IMG/VR virus record: IMGVR_UViG_3300015189_000005
Coordinates: 1-57,265 of that record
DNA from: a virus
DNA length: 57,265 nucleotides
Reading direction: 5' to 3' (one strand)
In this document: piece by piece, positions 23,828 to 32,172 of the stretch
How positions within the stretch are numbered: position 1 is the first letter of the stretch
Layout of the letters: each line of letters opens with the position of its first letter
The notes under the pieces: model-generated
The model's database searches: none
What the model saw: only the letters and a program-made list of their open reading frames with translations
Told to the model about the DNA's origin: nothing
Made by a program: the position numbers and the translations under genes

Positions 23828-25129
23828 ATGGAACTCACGACTTCCGAAATGCTGGATCAGGTCAAAAAGCTCATCACTGAGCAGTCCGTCATCCACGGCA
23901 AGGCGCTCGACGAGATGAAGAAGCTCGGGCGCGAAGTGCCGTCTGAAGTGCAGGAAAAGCTGGCCAAAATGGCGGCGGACGTTGAGAAGTACACCAACGC
24001 CTACACCGACATGCAGGCCAAATGCGGCGAACTCGAAGCGAAGAACAAGGCGCTTACCGAGAAGTACGACGACATCACCACGCGCCTGAATCGCAAGGGC
24101 GCCGGCGGTGAAGAGGACCCGGCCAGCAAGATCATCAACCCCGGCAAGTTCCTCATCGACCATGCGGACTTCCAGGCTTACGTCAAGGCGCGCGGCCACG
24201 AGCGCAGGGGCTCGAACTTCAAGATCGACCTGCCCGAGGGCTACGGCCTGAAGGACATCCTGACCAGCAACAGCAGTTCCTCGCTCGTGGTCGAAGAGCG
24301 GCAGGCGGGAATTCTGCTGATGCCGGACCTTCCGCTGACCATCCGCAGTATCATCCCGACCGCCCGCACGGGCTCGAATGCCATCGAGTACGTGAAGGAA
24401 ACGACCCAGACCAACAACGCCGGGCCGCAGTACTCGCCCGCACCGAACTCCATGACCGATGGCGCGCGGAAAAATAAGAGCGACCTGCGGTACACGCTCT
24501 ATTCGACGACCGTGAAGACCATCGCGCACTACATGAAGGCGTCGAAACAGATCCTCGACGACGTCGCCCGGCTGCAGGACGAAATCAACAACCGGCTCAT
24601 GTACCACCTGGCACTGGAAGAGGAAGAGGAACTGCTGCTGGGCGATGGCACTGCCAACACGCTCACCGGCATCGTCCCGCAGGCGACCGACTACAACACG
24701 GCGTTGAACGTCACCGGCGATACCTACATCGACAAGGTGCGCCACGCCCTGCTGCAGGTCACCCTGTCGAAGTATCTGCCCACGAACATCGTGCTCCACC
24801 CGACCGACTGGCACCGGATGGAACTGACCAAGACCGATGAGGGTGCGACCTCGAACAAAGGCAGCTACCTGCTGGCCAACCCCACTACCAACGCCGCGCC
24901 CCGGCTGTGGGGCCTCCCTGTGCTGCAGTCGCTGAACATGACCGCTGGCGACTTCCTTGTCGGCAACTTCCGGCTCGGCGCTCAGATCTTCGACCGCATG
25001 CAGGCATCGGTCCAGATGACCAACACGAACGAAGACGACTTCATCAACAACATGATCACGATCCTCGCGGAAGAGCGCATCGCGCTCGCTATCTACCGCG
25101 CGGATGCGTTCGTCTCCGGCAGCTTCTAG
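23828..25129 (+). CDS. Major capsid protein (HK97 fold)
   Basis: 433 residues. Residues 1-95 are a charged coiled-coil scaffold (delta) domain. The mature part has GILLMPDLPLTIRSIIPTAR, YVKETTQTNNAGPQ, KTIAHYMKASKQILDDVARL, LLGDGTANTLTGIV and GDFLVGNFRLGAQIFDRMQ, all standard HK97 positions. Protease cleavage probably falls near residue 100-125. An inverted repeat follows 7 bases after the stop (25137). Confidence 0.93.
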   Translation: MELTTSEMLDQVKKLITEQSVIHGKALDEMKKLGREVPSEVQEKLAKMAADVEKYTNAYTDMQAKCGELEAKNKALTEKYDDITTRLNRKGAGGEEDPASKIINPGKFLIDHADFQAYVKARGHERRGSNFKIDLPEGYGLKDILTSNSSSSLVVEERQAGILLMPDLPLTIRSIIPTARTGSNAIEYVKETTQTNNAGPQYSPAPNSMTDGARKNKSDLRYTLYSTTVKTIAHYMKASKQILDDVARLQDEINNRLMYHLALEEEEELLLGDGTANTLTGIVPQATDYNTALNVTGDTYIDKVRHALLQVTLSKYLPTNIVLHPTDWHRMELTKTDEGATSNKGSYLLANPTTNAAPRLWGLPVLQSLNMTAGDFLVGNFRLGAQIFDRMQASVQMTNTNEDDFINNMITILAEERIALAIYRADAFVSGSF

Positions 25130-25136
25130 GCTTTCT

Positions 25137-25163
25137 GAACTATCAAGTAATCCTTGACAGTTC
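25137..25163 (+). terminator. Hairpin after the major capsid gene
   Basis: GAACTATCAAG, five-base loop, CTTGACAGTTC: eleven positions with one mismatch, 7 bases after the capsid stop. There is no U run, so it may be a partial terminator or an mRNA-stabilising stem rather than a strong terminator. Similar stems follow two other structural genes (28295, 32647). Confidence 0.5.
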
Positions 25164-25251
25164 GCACCAGTTCACCACACAGAGGGGAATCGTCCGGCTC
25201 TCGTATGGCCGCCGGTTCCCCACCCTTCCCCGCCCGCTCAGTGAAAAAACA

Positions 25252-25572
25252 ATGAACGCAATTTATGTTCTGGTCATGGCTCTCAAGCCGCATCTCGGCA
25301 CGGATGAGACCGGCGCTCGGACCCGCAAGGTGAAGGGCGACGTGTACCGCGTGGAGGTGTCCCGTGCGCGAGTCCTGATCGGCTCCGGCATCTGCAGCGG
25401 GTTCGCCGGGCCGGATCAACGGCAGGACCTTACGCCTCCGGAGGCACAGCGACCGGAACCGCTCGAAGCAAGCCCGGTACCGGAACTCGAGGTCAAGCAG
25501 GTTCCCGCTCCAGCCATCCATCGCCCAGGGAAGCCGCGATCCGAGAAGGTAATTCGCGGTCGCAATAAGTAG
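25252..25572 (+). CDS. Hypothetical head-region protein
   Basis: 106 residues, ATG at 25252. An early hydrophobic segment (MNAIYVLVMALKPHLG) leads to GDVYRVEVSRARVLIGSGIC, and the rest is Pro/Glu-rich and basic. It lies between capsid and connector genes, as small head-stabilising or decoration proteins often do. Not recognised. Confidence 0.5.
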   Translation: MNAIYVLVMALKPHLGTDETGARTRKVKGDVYRVEVSRARVLIGSGICSGFAGPDQRQDLTPPEAQRPEPLEASPVPELEVKQVPAPAIHRPGKPRSEKVIRGRNK

Positions 25573-25576
25573 CGCC

Positions 25577-26182
25577 ATGTTCACCCACATCACCGTAGTC
25601 ACCGCTCCGGCCACGGAACCCCTGTCCCTCGCTGAGGTGAAACACCACCTTCGCATCACAGCCGACCTCGCGGACGCAGGCGAAAACACCGCGCGTAATG
25701 CGGCGCTGAACAGGATGATCACCGCGGCCCGTGAGAAGTGCGAGGACTACGTCCGGCGCGCCATCATCACGCAGACGGTCGATGTTTGGTTCGATTCCGA
25801 ATCCGGCATCGGCATCATCGACCTCCCGCGCGGTCCGATCCAGAGCATCACGAAGTTCAGCGTGTTCGATTCATCGAACGAAGAGATCATCGTGGACCCC
25901 GCGAGCTATTCGCTGGTTGGGGACGCGATCCTCACGAAGACCCTGCTACCTGCTCACCGGCCCCGACTGGGGATCTGCGTGCGCCAGGTGTGCGGCTTCG
26001 GTGGCTCAGCCGCCACGCCTAAAGTGCTGGTGGAAGGCATGCTGGAACTCATCGCGCACTGGTGGACCAACCCGGCCGGCGAGCCCGCCCTGGTGAAATA
26101 CGAGATCGAAGCGCGGCTCGGCGGGGATGTCCCGCAGCAGGTCGCCAGTAAGTGGCGGACGAAGCGCAAGGTGATCGCGTGA
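25577..26182 (+). CDS. Head-tail connector protein (gp6/phiE125 gp8-like)
   Basis: 201 residues. LSLAEVKHHLRITADLADAG opens the family, RMITAAREKCEDYVRRAI is the second helix, and LPRGPIQSITKFSVFDSSNE the beta part. These proteins form the ring below the portal. Its stop overlaps the next gene (GTGA). Confidence 0.8.
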   Translation: MFTHITVVTAPATEPLSLAEVKHHLRITADLADAGENTARNAALNRMITAAREKCEDYVRRAIITQTVDVWFDSESGIGIIDLPRGPIQSITKFSVFDSSNEEIIVDPASYSLVGDAILTKTLLPAHRPRLGICVRQVCGFGGSAATPKVLVEGMLELIAHWWTNPAGEPALVKYEIEARLGGDVPQQVASKWRTKRKVIA

Positions 26183-26523
26183 CGGCTGATCTTACGCTGT
26201 CCGAGATGACTGAGCTTGTCGAACTGCTGACCAGAGCCTCAGCATCAGACGGCGCCGGTGGATCGGTCCTGACGTGGGCGGTGTCCAGCCCGCCGGTGTT
26301 CCTCTACGCGAAACTGCACGAATCCACCTCCGGCGAGACCTACGCCTCGGATCAGCTGGGGAACGATGATCAGCGGACGTTCGATGTCTGGTTTAACTCG
26401 GGGATCACGGTTCGCCATGGCCTTCGCTGGCAGGGTCGTGATTACGAGCTGACGTCGGTCGAGGATGTGAAGAATCGCCACCGGGTGATGCGGCTCCGTG
26501 CGCGGTCTCGATCCGGCCTGTAA
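26179..26523 (+). CDS. Head-tail adaptor (SPP1 gp16-like)
   Basis: 114 residues; GTG start in a GTGA overlap. The pattern PVFLYAKLHESTSGE ... YASDQLGNDDQRTFDVWF ... IRHGLRWQGRDYELTSVED is that of the short beta-rich head-closure proteins, including the 'RWxGRxYxItsv' signature. It seals the head and joins it to the tail. Confidence 0.75.
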   Translation: MTADLTLSEMTELVELLTRASASDGAGGSVLTWAVSSPPVFLYAKLHESTSGETYASDQLGNDDQRTFDVWFNSGITVRHGLRWQGRDYELTSVEDVKNRHRVMRLRARSRSGL

Positions 26524-26576
26524 GCACGTCAATGTGAATGCCGCGCACCTCGCGGCGGATAGGAACCACCACCTCA

Positions 26577-27107
26577 ATGCCTGGCAATTCTTCTTCGGGT
26601 TCAGGCTCGCTCAGTGGCCGCATCATCACCGATAAACGTCTGCAGGCCAATGTTACCGCGCTGAAGAAGCTGATGCCGAAGTTCATCCGGGACGCGGTGA
26701 ATGAGCACGCCTTCGCCATCGCGGACCGGGCGAAGCAGAACATCACACAGGGCCCCGGCGGCATCGCCTCATCGCCCGCGATCGATACAGGCCAGCTCCG
26801 CGCGTCGATCAAGGTGAATACCTACGCGAACGGTTTCGCGAAGACGGTTGGAAGTGATGTGAAGCATGCACCCTTCATCGAACTCGGTACCGGCCCGCGG
26901 GCGAAGTTCCCGCCGCTGGAACCAATCAAAGCGTGGTGCAGACGCCACCGGATACCGGAGTCTGCTGCATTTTTGATCGCTCGAAAAATCAAGGAACGCG
27001 GGACACCCGCGAAGCCGTTTCTGTTTCCGGCGTATGAAGCCGAGCGCGCCGGATTCGAAGCCCGCCTTCGTGCCGCCGCCGCGATGGTTGGCCGTCAGCT
27101 CGCCTGA
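26577..27107 (+). CDS. HK97 gp10-like tail-joining protein
   Basis: 176 residues. LMPKFIRDAVNEHAFAIADR, TGQLRASIKVNTYANGFAKT and APFIELGTGPRAKFPPLEPI are the standard family positions; PAKPFLFPAYEAERAGFEAR follows. It occurs in the expected place, between the adaptor and DUF3168 genes. Start taken at the ATG at 26577. Confidence 0.82.
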   Translation: MPGNSSSGSGSLSGRIITDKRLQANVTALKKLMPKFIRDAVNEHAFAIADRAKQNITQGPGGIASSPAIDTGQLRASIKVNTYANGFAKTVGSDVKHAPFIELGTGPRAKFPPLEPIKAWCRRHRIPESAAFLIARKIKERGTPAKPFLFPAYEAERAGFEARLRAAAAMVGRQLA

Positions 27108-27118
27108 GTAATCAACAC

Positions 27119-27523
27119 ATGAAATCATGGGCCGTTCAGCAAGCCATAGTCACCGCGCTCAAAGCCAGTGTCGCGCTTGACGCACTGGTCACCGGGATCT
27201 TCGACGATGCACCCGCCGGTCAAACCTACCCATACGTCACCCTCGGGGAATCGACCGACATGCCGGATGATCTGCTGCGCGAGAAGGGCAACACGAGCAC
27301 GATCACGATACACGTCTGGGACCGCACGCCGAGCTACAGCCGGATCAAGCAGATCATGGACGCTGCCGACAGCGCGCTGCACAATGCTGCCCTGGTTGTG
27401 GCTGGCGTGCAGATCGTGAACGTCCGCCGCGAGATGGCCGAGACGATGAAGGATGCCGATGGCGAGACCCGCCGGGGCGTGATGCGGTACCGGATCGGGA
27501 CATTCGAGGGTGTGGGAGCGTGA
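27119..27523 (+). CDS. Tail completion protein (DUF3168-like)
   Basis: 134 residues. VQQAIVTALKASVALDALVT opens it, then YPYVTLGESTDMPDDLLREK, STITIHVWDRTPSYSRIKQI, and MRYRIGTFEG at the end. These are the DUF3168/gpU-like landmarks. It would cap the head-proximal end of the tail. The stop overlaps the next GTG. Confidence 0.82.
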   Translation: MKSWAVQQAIVTALKASVALDALVTGIFDDAPAGQTYPYVTLGESTDMPDDLLREKGNTSTITIHVWDRTPSYSRIKQIMDAADSALHNAALVVAGVQIVNVRREMAETMKDADGETRRGVMRYRIGTFEGVGA

Positions 27524-27813
27524 TCGTAATTGAAGACGGCGGAGGCCTGCATATCAACGGCACTGAGGTCCCACGCGTAGCGAGCTACACCATTACCCAT
27601 CGCGCCGGAGATCTACCTCGCGTCTCGATTGAGTGCATCGTACCTGACCACGATGGAACCGCCACTCGCAAAAATGTCGCGGCAACATTCGCGGCGGCCA
27701 ATGTCCATGTCGTATTTCTGGAGCCCCTCAAAGCTGAATCTATGGCGCAGGAGCTGCTCTCAGAACTCACCGCCGTCATCGCACGGCACACCGCGAGGGA
27801 AATAACCGAATGA
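27520..27813 (+). CDS. Small hypothetical protein
   Basis: 97 residues from a GTG overlapping the upstream stop. Beta-rich N-terminus (GGGLHINGTEVPRVASYTIT) followed by a helix with AQELLSELTAVIARH. It could bind nucleic acid or another tail part. Not recognised. Confidence 0.5.
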   Translation: MIVIEDGGGLHINGTEVPRVASYTITHRAGDLPRVSIECIVPDHDGTATRKNVAATFAAANVHVVFLEPLKAESMAQELLSELTAVIARHTAREITE

Positions 27814-27995
27814 TGAAAGGTTTCGTAATTCGAATTGAAATTCCGGCGCTTTCGGAGTTAGTCAACTTATTGCGCCAGCAAAATCGCGACCAGCAGCGAA
27901 TCGAAGAAGCTGCGGCAGCGGTAACCGAACTCACCTGTAAATTGCGCAGAGGCACCACAGAGCTGCGCGAGATCATCAACCAGGCAAAACAGTAA
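27810..27995 (+). CDS. Small coiled-coil protein
   Basis: 61 residues, ATG overlapping the upstream stop. IRIEIPALSELVNLLRQQNR leads to an amphipathic helix to the end. Probably a small oligomer. Not recognised. Confidence 0.45.
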   Translation: MMKGFVIRIEIPALSELVNLLRQQNRDQQRIEEAAAAVTELTCKLRRGTTELREIINQAKQ

Positions 27996-28024
27996 GTCCC
28001 CAGAGAAGAGGAGAGCAAAACATT

Positions 28025-28288
28025 ATGGCTGATTTCGCAAGTTTGAATGCCGCACTCGCGGCGCTGACCGCGCAGGTGGAGGAAACGGAAGGAGTCGCCG
28101 AGTCGGCCGCCGCGCTCATTGCAGGCTTCGCCACCGCCGTACAGGATGCGGTTGCCGCCGCATTGACGGCGGATAACAGTGCCGACGATGCCACACTGGC
28201 CGCCGCCGCCGCTGCTATCTCGACGGTAGCGGAGCGCTTCGGTGCGTCCGCCGCTGCCCTCGGCGAAGCGGTGGTGACGAACAGCTAA
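28025..28288 (+). CDS. Ala-rich helical structural-type protein
   Basis: 87 residues, strong Shine-Dalgarno (AAGAGGAGAG). Almost entirely Ala-rich helix: ASLNAALAALTAQVEETEGV, AALIAGFATAVQDAVAAALT, AAAISTVAERFG. Proteins of this type sit among structural genes in other phages, probably in the particle. A 9-bp perfect hairpin follows directly (28295), like those after the capsid and tail-tube genes, which hints at high expression. Confidence 0.55.
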   Translation: MADFASLNAALAALTAQVEETEGVAESAAALIAGFATAVQDAVAAALTADNSADDATLAAAAAAISTVAERFGASAAALGEAVVTNS

Positions 28289-28294
28289 CCCCTG

Positions 28295-28333
28295 CCCCGG
28301 TCATCATTCCTGGATACGGGATCGTGACCGGGG
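28295..28333 (+). terminator. Hairpin after the Ala-rich gene
   Basis: CCCCGGTCA and TGACCGGGG pair perfectly (nine base pairs) around 21 bases, within which ATTCC and GGGAT can pair further. No U run follows. Partial terminator or stabilising stem. Confidence 0.5.
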
Positions 28334-28361
28334 AACCACTTCGCGCTGAGGAAACGACTGA

Positions 28362-28688
28362 ATGATCCGACTCGACCAAACGGCACTGGATTACCTGATC
28401 GACGTCGCCAGGGACAGCGGCTTTGATGCGCAAGAGATTTACACCAGCGAGGCTGACGGACAGTTGCCGGAGGTGACCATCATCCTTCGCCAGCAAGGTG
28501 CTCCTGGCGTCGCCCGCCTAAAAATGCCCGACCTGTCTGGTTTGTCGCCGGAGTATCTGGACGAACTTCGGAAGGCTCTGGCCGAACTCAACCAGCGTGA
28601 ACCGACCGGCATCCTCGACCATCTCGCAGTTTACGCCAGTCAGCGAATCGCCCCTGACAAATTCCAGACGCTCGACCAAGGAGAATAA
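28362..28688 (+). CDS. Hypothetical protein
   Basis: 108 residues. ALDYLIDVARDSGFDAQEIY is helical, then a strand region VTIILRQQGAPGVARLKM, then LSPEYLDELRKALAELNQRE. It sits between the Ala-rich gene and the first glycosyltransferase. Not recognised. Confidence 0.5.
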   Translation: MIRLDQTALDYLIDVARDSGFDAQEIYTSEADGQLPEVTIILRQQGAPGVARLKMPDLSGLSPEYLDELRKALAELNQREPTGILDHLAVYASQRIAPDKFQTLDQGE

Positions 28689-28716
28689 CCGTGAACCATT
28701 ACCTGAGGATGAAGCG

Positions 28717-29397
28717 ATGAACCAGCCTCTGATCTCCTGCATCATGCCCACCCGCAACCGGCGCGAGTTCGTGCCCGGGGCTCTGCGGTGCTGGGATGCG
28801 CAGACCTGGGCGAATAAAGAACTGGTCGTCATCGACACGAGCGATGAGCCGATTCAGGACCTGCTGCCACGCAATGACAAGCGCATCCGGTATGTCAGGA
28901 TCCAGCCCGCCACGGAGTTCAACACAGGGGCCGTGCGGAACATTGCCTGCGGTCTGGCGAACGGGGAATTCATCGCACACTTCGACGATGACGACTGGAG
29001 CCACCCTCACCGCCTCCGTGAGCAGTGGAAGTCGCTGGCGCAGTCCGGCCGGGGCGTGAGTGGCTACCGATCAATTCTGTTCGCGGATGAGGCTGAGCGC
29101 CGCGCCTGGTGCTTCCGTGGCGCCGAAGCAGCAAGCTCCGCCCTCGGTACCTCGCTGTTCTACGCGCGCCCGTTCTGGCGACATCATCCGTTCAGGCCCC
29201 TGCTCATGGGCGAGGATGGCGAGTTCGTCCGGACCGCAGTCGAGCACAACAGTCTGATCTCGGTGGACGGGTTCTACCGCTGCATCGCCCGGGTCCACGC
29301 CGGGAACACGAGCCCGAAGTTCACCGACGACGAGCAGTGGACCGAGATCCACGACGCGCGGGAAATGGACCGCATTATCAACACGCTGAACGAATAG
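28717..29397 (+). CDS. Family 2-type glycosyltransferase 1
   Basis: 226 residues. GT-A fold markers: LISCIMPTRNRREFVPGALR (nucleotide-sugar binding), KELVVIDTSDE, and the metal-binding HFDDDDW (about 88-94). Later LLMGEDGEFVRTAV supplies the acceptor-side acidic motif. It could glycosylate a virion protein, phage DNA or host surface glycan; the genome gives no base-modification genes, so virion or host surface is more likely (inference). It heads a set of three glycosyltransferases and a methyltransferase. Confidence 0.85.
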   Translation: MNQPLISCIMPTRNRREFVPGALRCWDAQTWANKELVVIDTSDEPIQDLLPRNDKRIRYVRIQPATEFNTGAVRNIACGLANGEFIAHFDDDDWSHPHRLREQWKSLAQSGRGVSGYRSILFADEAERRAWCFRGAEAASSALGTSLFYARPFWRHHPFRPLLMGEDGEFVRTAVEHNSLISVDGFYRCIARVHAGNTSPKFTDDEQWTEIHDAREMDRIINTLNE

Positions 29398-29407
29398 CAA
29401 ACACCCC

Positions 29408-29656
29408 ATGAAAGAACAACCTGTACTGCGGTGGCTGCTGTTCTGGCTCGCCGTGTATGTGATGCTGCACATCGGTATCTCGCTCTACGCGGGCAAGGCG
29501 GCCGATGCGCTTTCCACCACCAACAGCCTGATTTCCGGCTTCGCGGGTGCCGCGTTCACCATGATGCGCCTGACCGGCGAAAAGGGTTCCGGCCGCAACG
29601 ATGAAAACAGCAGTAACAGTAATTCAGCCGGCGATCCGCCGCCCGCTTCGAAGTAA
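29408..29656 (+). CDS. Small membrane protein, possible holin
   Basis: 82 residues. One membrane helix near the start (WLLFWLAVYVMLHIGISLYA), a second weakly hydrophobic segment (TTNSLISGFAGAAFTMMRLT) and a polar Ser/Asn-rich tail. Size and topology suit a holin. It is followed by another membrane protein, as in lysis cassettes, but no endolysin is adjacent. Confidence 0.5.
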   Translation: MKEQPVLRWLLFWLAVYVMLHIGISLYAGKAADALSTTNSLISGFAGAAFTMMRLTGEKGSGRNDENSSNSNSAGDPPPASK

Positions 29657-30000
29657 TGGGAGTATCCCGGATGAATCCCTGTATACCTCACTGCGAAATG
29701 GACAGCAAGCTCGACGTAATACTCGCAAAGCTCGAACGGGTCGGCATCGAGCAGGCCCAGTTGCGGGACGCCGTAGACGGCATCAACGCCAGGCTGGACA
29801 CGCTAAACGGGAAGGTCTCACGGCACGAAGATCGGCTGAATGCGCAGGCCATCACCGAAGCTGAGCGCAAGGGCGCGGCCAGTGTAAATAACCGTTGGGA
29901 AGAGCGACTGAAGCCTGCGGTATGGGCTTTCATCGGGATCCTCGCGATGCTCATTCTCCAGAACAGCAGCGCAGTGCTGAAGGCCATTTCACCGAAGTAG
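29656..30000 (+). CDS. Coiled-coil protein with a C-terminal membrane helix
   Basis: 114 residues; ATG overlaps the upstream stop. A coiled coil with ILAKLERVGIEQAQLRDAVD and RLDTLNGKVSRHEDRLN is followed by a membrane helix (AVWAFIGILAMLILQN) and short tail. This layout is common in phage lysis-associated or haemolysin-XhlA-like proteins. It probably acts with the previous gene. Confidence 0.55.
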   Translation: MGVSRMNPCIPHCEMDSKLDVILAKLERVGIEQAQLRDAVDGINARLDTLNGKVSRHEDRLNAQAITEAERKGAASVNNRWEERLKPAVWAFIGILAMLILQNSSAVLKAISPK

Positions 30001-30049
30001 TTCGGCAGTTCAATCCCCTTCGAAAGCAACGAAAGCAACCCACAAACCT

Positions 30050-30499
30050 ATGCTCTGGCTGAACCTTGGCTGTTCCGACCGGCACGAATCCGGCTGGCTG
30101 AACGTGGACCTCTGCGAGCCCGCCGACGTCATCGCGGACCTCTCCGTGACGTGGCTCTGGAAGGATTCCGAGGTGGATGGAATCAAGGCGCACGACATCA
30201 TCGAGCACCTGCCGGACAAGATCCGGACGATGAATGAAGCGTGGCGCGTGCTGAAGCCCGGCGCGCATTTCGACATCGTTGTACCCACCACTGACGGGCC
30301 GGGCGCATGGCAGGATCCGACGCACGTTTCGTACTGGAATCGCAACTCGTTTCTGTACTACACAGACGGTGATCCGCACCGGGAGCGCTTCGGCAAGGCA
30401 TACGGAATCGAAGCCCGGTTCCGTGTCGTGAATGAGCGGCTGGACCGGATTCACGGCGTAGCGAAACTCTCCATCGTGCTCGCGGCGGTGAAGCCGTGA
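30050..30499 (+). CDS. SAM-dependent methyltransferase-like protein
   Basis: 149 residues. MLWLNLGCSDRHESGWLNVD has the motif I-like 'LNLGCG' variant, DGIKAHDIIEHLPDKIRTMN the acidic motif II/III region, and EAWRVLKPGAHFDIVVPTTD the post-motif strand typical of Methyltransf_11 enzymes involved in sugar or lipid methylation. It is short for the fold (first half of the domain is compact). It lies among glycosyltransferases, so a sugar is the likely target. Confidence 0.75.
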   Translation: MLWLNLGCSDRHESGWLNVDLCEPADVIADLSVTWLWKDSEVDGIKAHDIIEHLPDKIRTMNEAWRVLKPGAHFDIVVPTTDGPGAWQDPTHVSYWNRNSFLYYTDGDPHRERFGKAYGIEARFRVVNERLDRIHGVAKLSIVLAAVKP

Positions 30500-31191
30500 A
30501 CTGGTCCGTTGTTACCCTGTCGCGCGATTGCCGAAACCTCAGCAGGTGCTTTGATTTCCTGACGGCGAACGAGCGAACCTTCGACCGGTCCAGGCTGATC
30601 GTGGTTGATGACGGCGCGCTCGACGACTACCACACGCGAGAGAAGCTGTCCGGCGTCACGCCTATCCGCGGAGTAAAGCCGTTCGTGTTCGCCCGCAACG
30701 CGAATCTGGGGCTGAAGTATGCGTTCGACCAGCAGAGCGCGGACGTTGTAATCCTGCTGAACGATGATGCGCTGTTGAAGACCCGGCGCGGCTTCAGCAA
30801 GCTCGCCGCCGTGCACCATGAGCGCCGGGATTCCTGCGGCATCATCGCCGCGACGAACAACCACTGCGGAAACACCCGGCAGTATCCGGCGCGGAACCCC
30901 ATGCCGCCCTACATCCGGGGTGAGGCTGAGATGCTGTGCTTCGTCTGCGTGTCGATCTCGCGCGAGGCCTGGCAGCGCGTCGGCCAGCTTGACGAACGGT
31001 TCGTCGGTTACGGCTACGACGATGACGACTATTCGCGCAGGGTGCTTGACGCGGGCCTGAAGCTCGGCATCTACGATCTCTGCTTCGTCGATCACCTGAC
31101 CCTGCATTCCACTTACCGGCACGCGGAGTACCCGACGGCCGGCATCGAGCAAAACAGAAAGCTGTACCAGGAGAAATACAGTGCAACTTAA
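30496..31191 (+). CDS. Family 2-type glycosyltransferase 2
   Basis: 231 residues, GTG start overlapping the previous stop. Markers: LIVVDDGALDDY, FARNANLGLKYAFDQQSADV, VVILLNDDALLK (metal-binding NDD, about 90-92), and later YGYDDDDYSRRVLDAGLKLG, the rhamnosyltransferase-type acidic motif. HxxH-like STYRHAEYP follows. It works presumably after glycosyltransferase 1 in one pathway. Confidence 0.82.
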   Translation: MNWSVVTLSRDCRNLSRCFDFLTANERTFDRSRLIVVDDGALDDYHTREKLSGVTPIRGVKPFVFARNANLGLKYAFDQQSADVVILLNDDALLKTRRGFSKLAAVHHERRDSCGIIAATNNHCGNTRQYPARNPMPPYIRGEAEMLCFVCVSISREAWQRVGQLDERFVGYGYDDDDYSRRVLDAGLKLGIYDLCFVDHLTLHSTYRHAEYPTAGIEQNRKLYQEKYSAT

Positions 31192-31384
31192 CCCATTGAT
31201 CATCGAGAAAATTCTGGAGCTTGCCGAGCTTTGCGGAGAGGATTTCCAGACCTACTCTTTTTCGGTCCAACGCTATGAGGACGGCATGAACTTCTCGGTT
31301 TCCTGTGCGGATGCCGGAGGCTCCACTGTCACACAGTCCGCATACCAGAAGGCTCAGCCGCCAGCGGAGAATCCACCGGCGTGA
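31181..31384 (+). CDS. Small protein between glycosyltransferases
   Basis: 67 residues, GTG start inside the end of the previous gene and stop overlapping the next. NPLIIEKILELAELCGEDFQ is a helix, then two strands (YSFSVQRYEDGMNFSVS). Not recognised; may be a cofactor of the glycosylation genes. Confidence 0.4.
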   Translation: MQLNPLIIEKILELAELCGEDFQTYSFSVQRYEDGMNFSVSCADAGGSTVTQSAYQKAQPPAENPPA

Positions 31385-32121
31385 ACATCGTCGGCCTGCT
31401 GCGGGTGAAGAACGAAGCCCGCTGGATTGACCGCGTTCTGCGATCAATCACGGGGATATGCAGCTCCGTCGTTGTCTTCGATGACCACTCGACGGATAAC
31501 ACCAGATATCGCGCGGTCTCAGCCGGGCCGGACGTGATCGTCAAGCCATCGCCGTTCCCTGAAGGCGAGATCGACGAAGCCCGCGACAAAGACTGCTTGC
31601 TGCAGGCTGCGTTCCATCATGGCGTGCTCAGCGTTGGCGACTGGGCACTCATGATCGACGGCGACGAAGAATTGCACCAGGCTGACGGCGATCTGATCCG
31701 CTCCGCGGCAAGCTCCTTCGGCTCGCACAGCGTGTTCTCGCTCCAGGTCCTGTACCTCTGGAACGAGCCTGATCTGGTCCGCACTGATGGCGTCTACGGC
31801 ACGTTCGCGAGGCCTTCTCTGTTCCGTGTCCGGCGCGAGGATCACACGTTCCGGCGCACGGGCAACGGCGGCAACTTCCACTGCGGAAATATCCCGTCCG
31901 ATTATCTCTACGAACCGAAGGGCACGCTCAGTGCACGGTTGCTGCACTGGGGATACTTCGACGAAGAATTACGCCGTCGAAAATTCGAGTTCTATAACCG
32001 CATCGATCCCGACAACACTGTCGAAGATCGGTACCGACACATCACGCAGGGTGACCCCGGCGGCGCATCTGCGAAATCACGCCTCAAACATGCCGGACCG
32101 CTGAGACTCGCGCGGATCTGA
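31381..32121 (+). CDS. Family 2-type glycosyltransferase 3
   Basis: 246 residues, GTG overlapping the previous stop. Markers: VGLLRVKNEARWIDRVLRSI, VVVFDDHSTDNT, and the DXD-type LMIDGDEEL (about 91-98). The 'KNEARWIDRVLRS' and 'FDDHSTDNT' signature is characteristic of GT2 enzymes of the KdtX/WaaE type. It ends the cassette; the tail-tube gene follows after 51 bases. Confidence 0.85.
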   Translation: MNIVGLLRVKNEARWIDRVLRSITGICSSVVVFDDHSTDNTRYRAVSAGPDVIVKPSPFPEGEIDEARDKDCLLQAAFHHGVLSVGDWALMIDGDEELHQADGDLIRSAASSFGSHSVFSLQVLYLWNEPDLVRTDGVYGTFARPSLFRVRREDHTFRRTGNGGNFHCGNIPSDYLYEPKGTLSARLLHWGYFDEELRRRKFEFYNRIDPDNTVEDRYRHITQGDPGGASAKSRLKHAGPLRLARI

Positions 32122-32153
32122 CAAGCAGTCGAGTCGGCACTTCCTACCCCCAC

Positions 32154-32164
32154 AAATCAAGAGG
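32154..32164 (+). repeat. Repeated ribosome-binding motif AAATCAAGAGG, copy 1
   Basis: Eight bases before the tail-tube ATG. The same eleven bases stand before the tail chaperone gene (32700-32710). Confidence 0.6.
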
Positions 32165-32172
32165 TTTTAACC

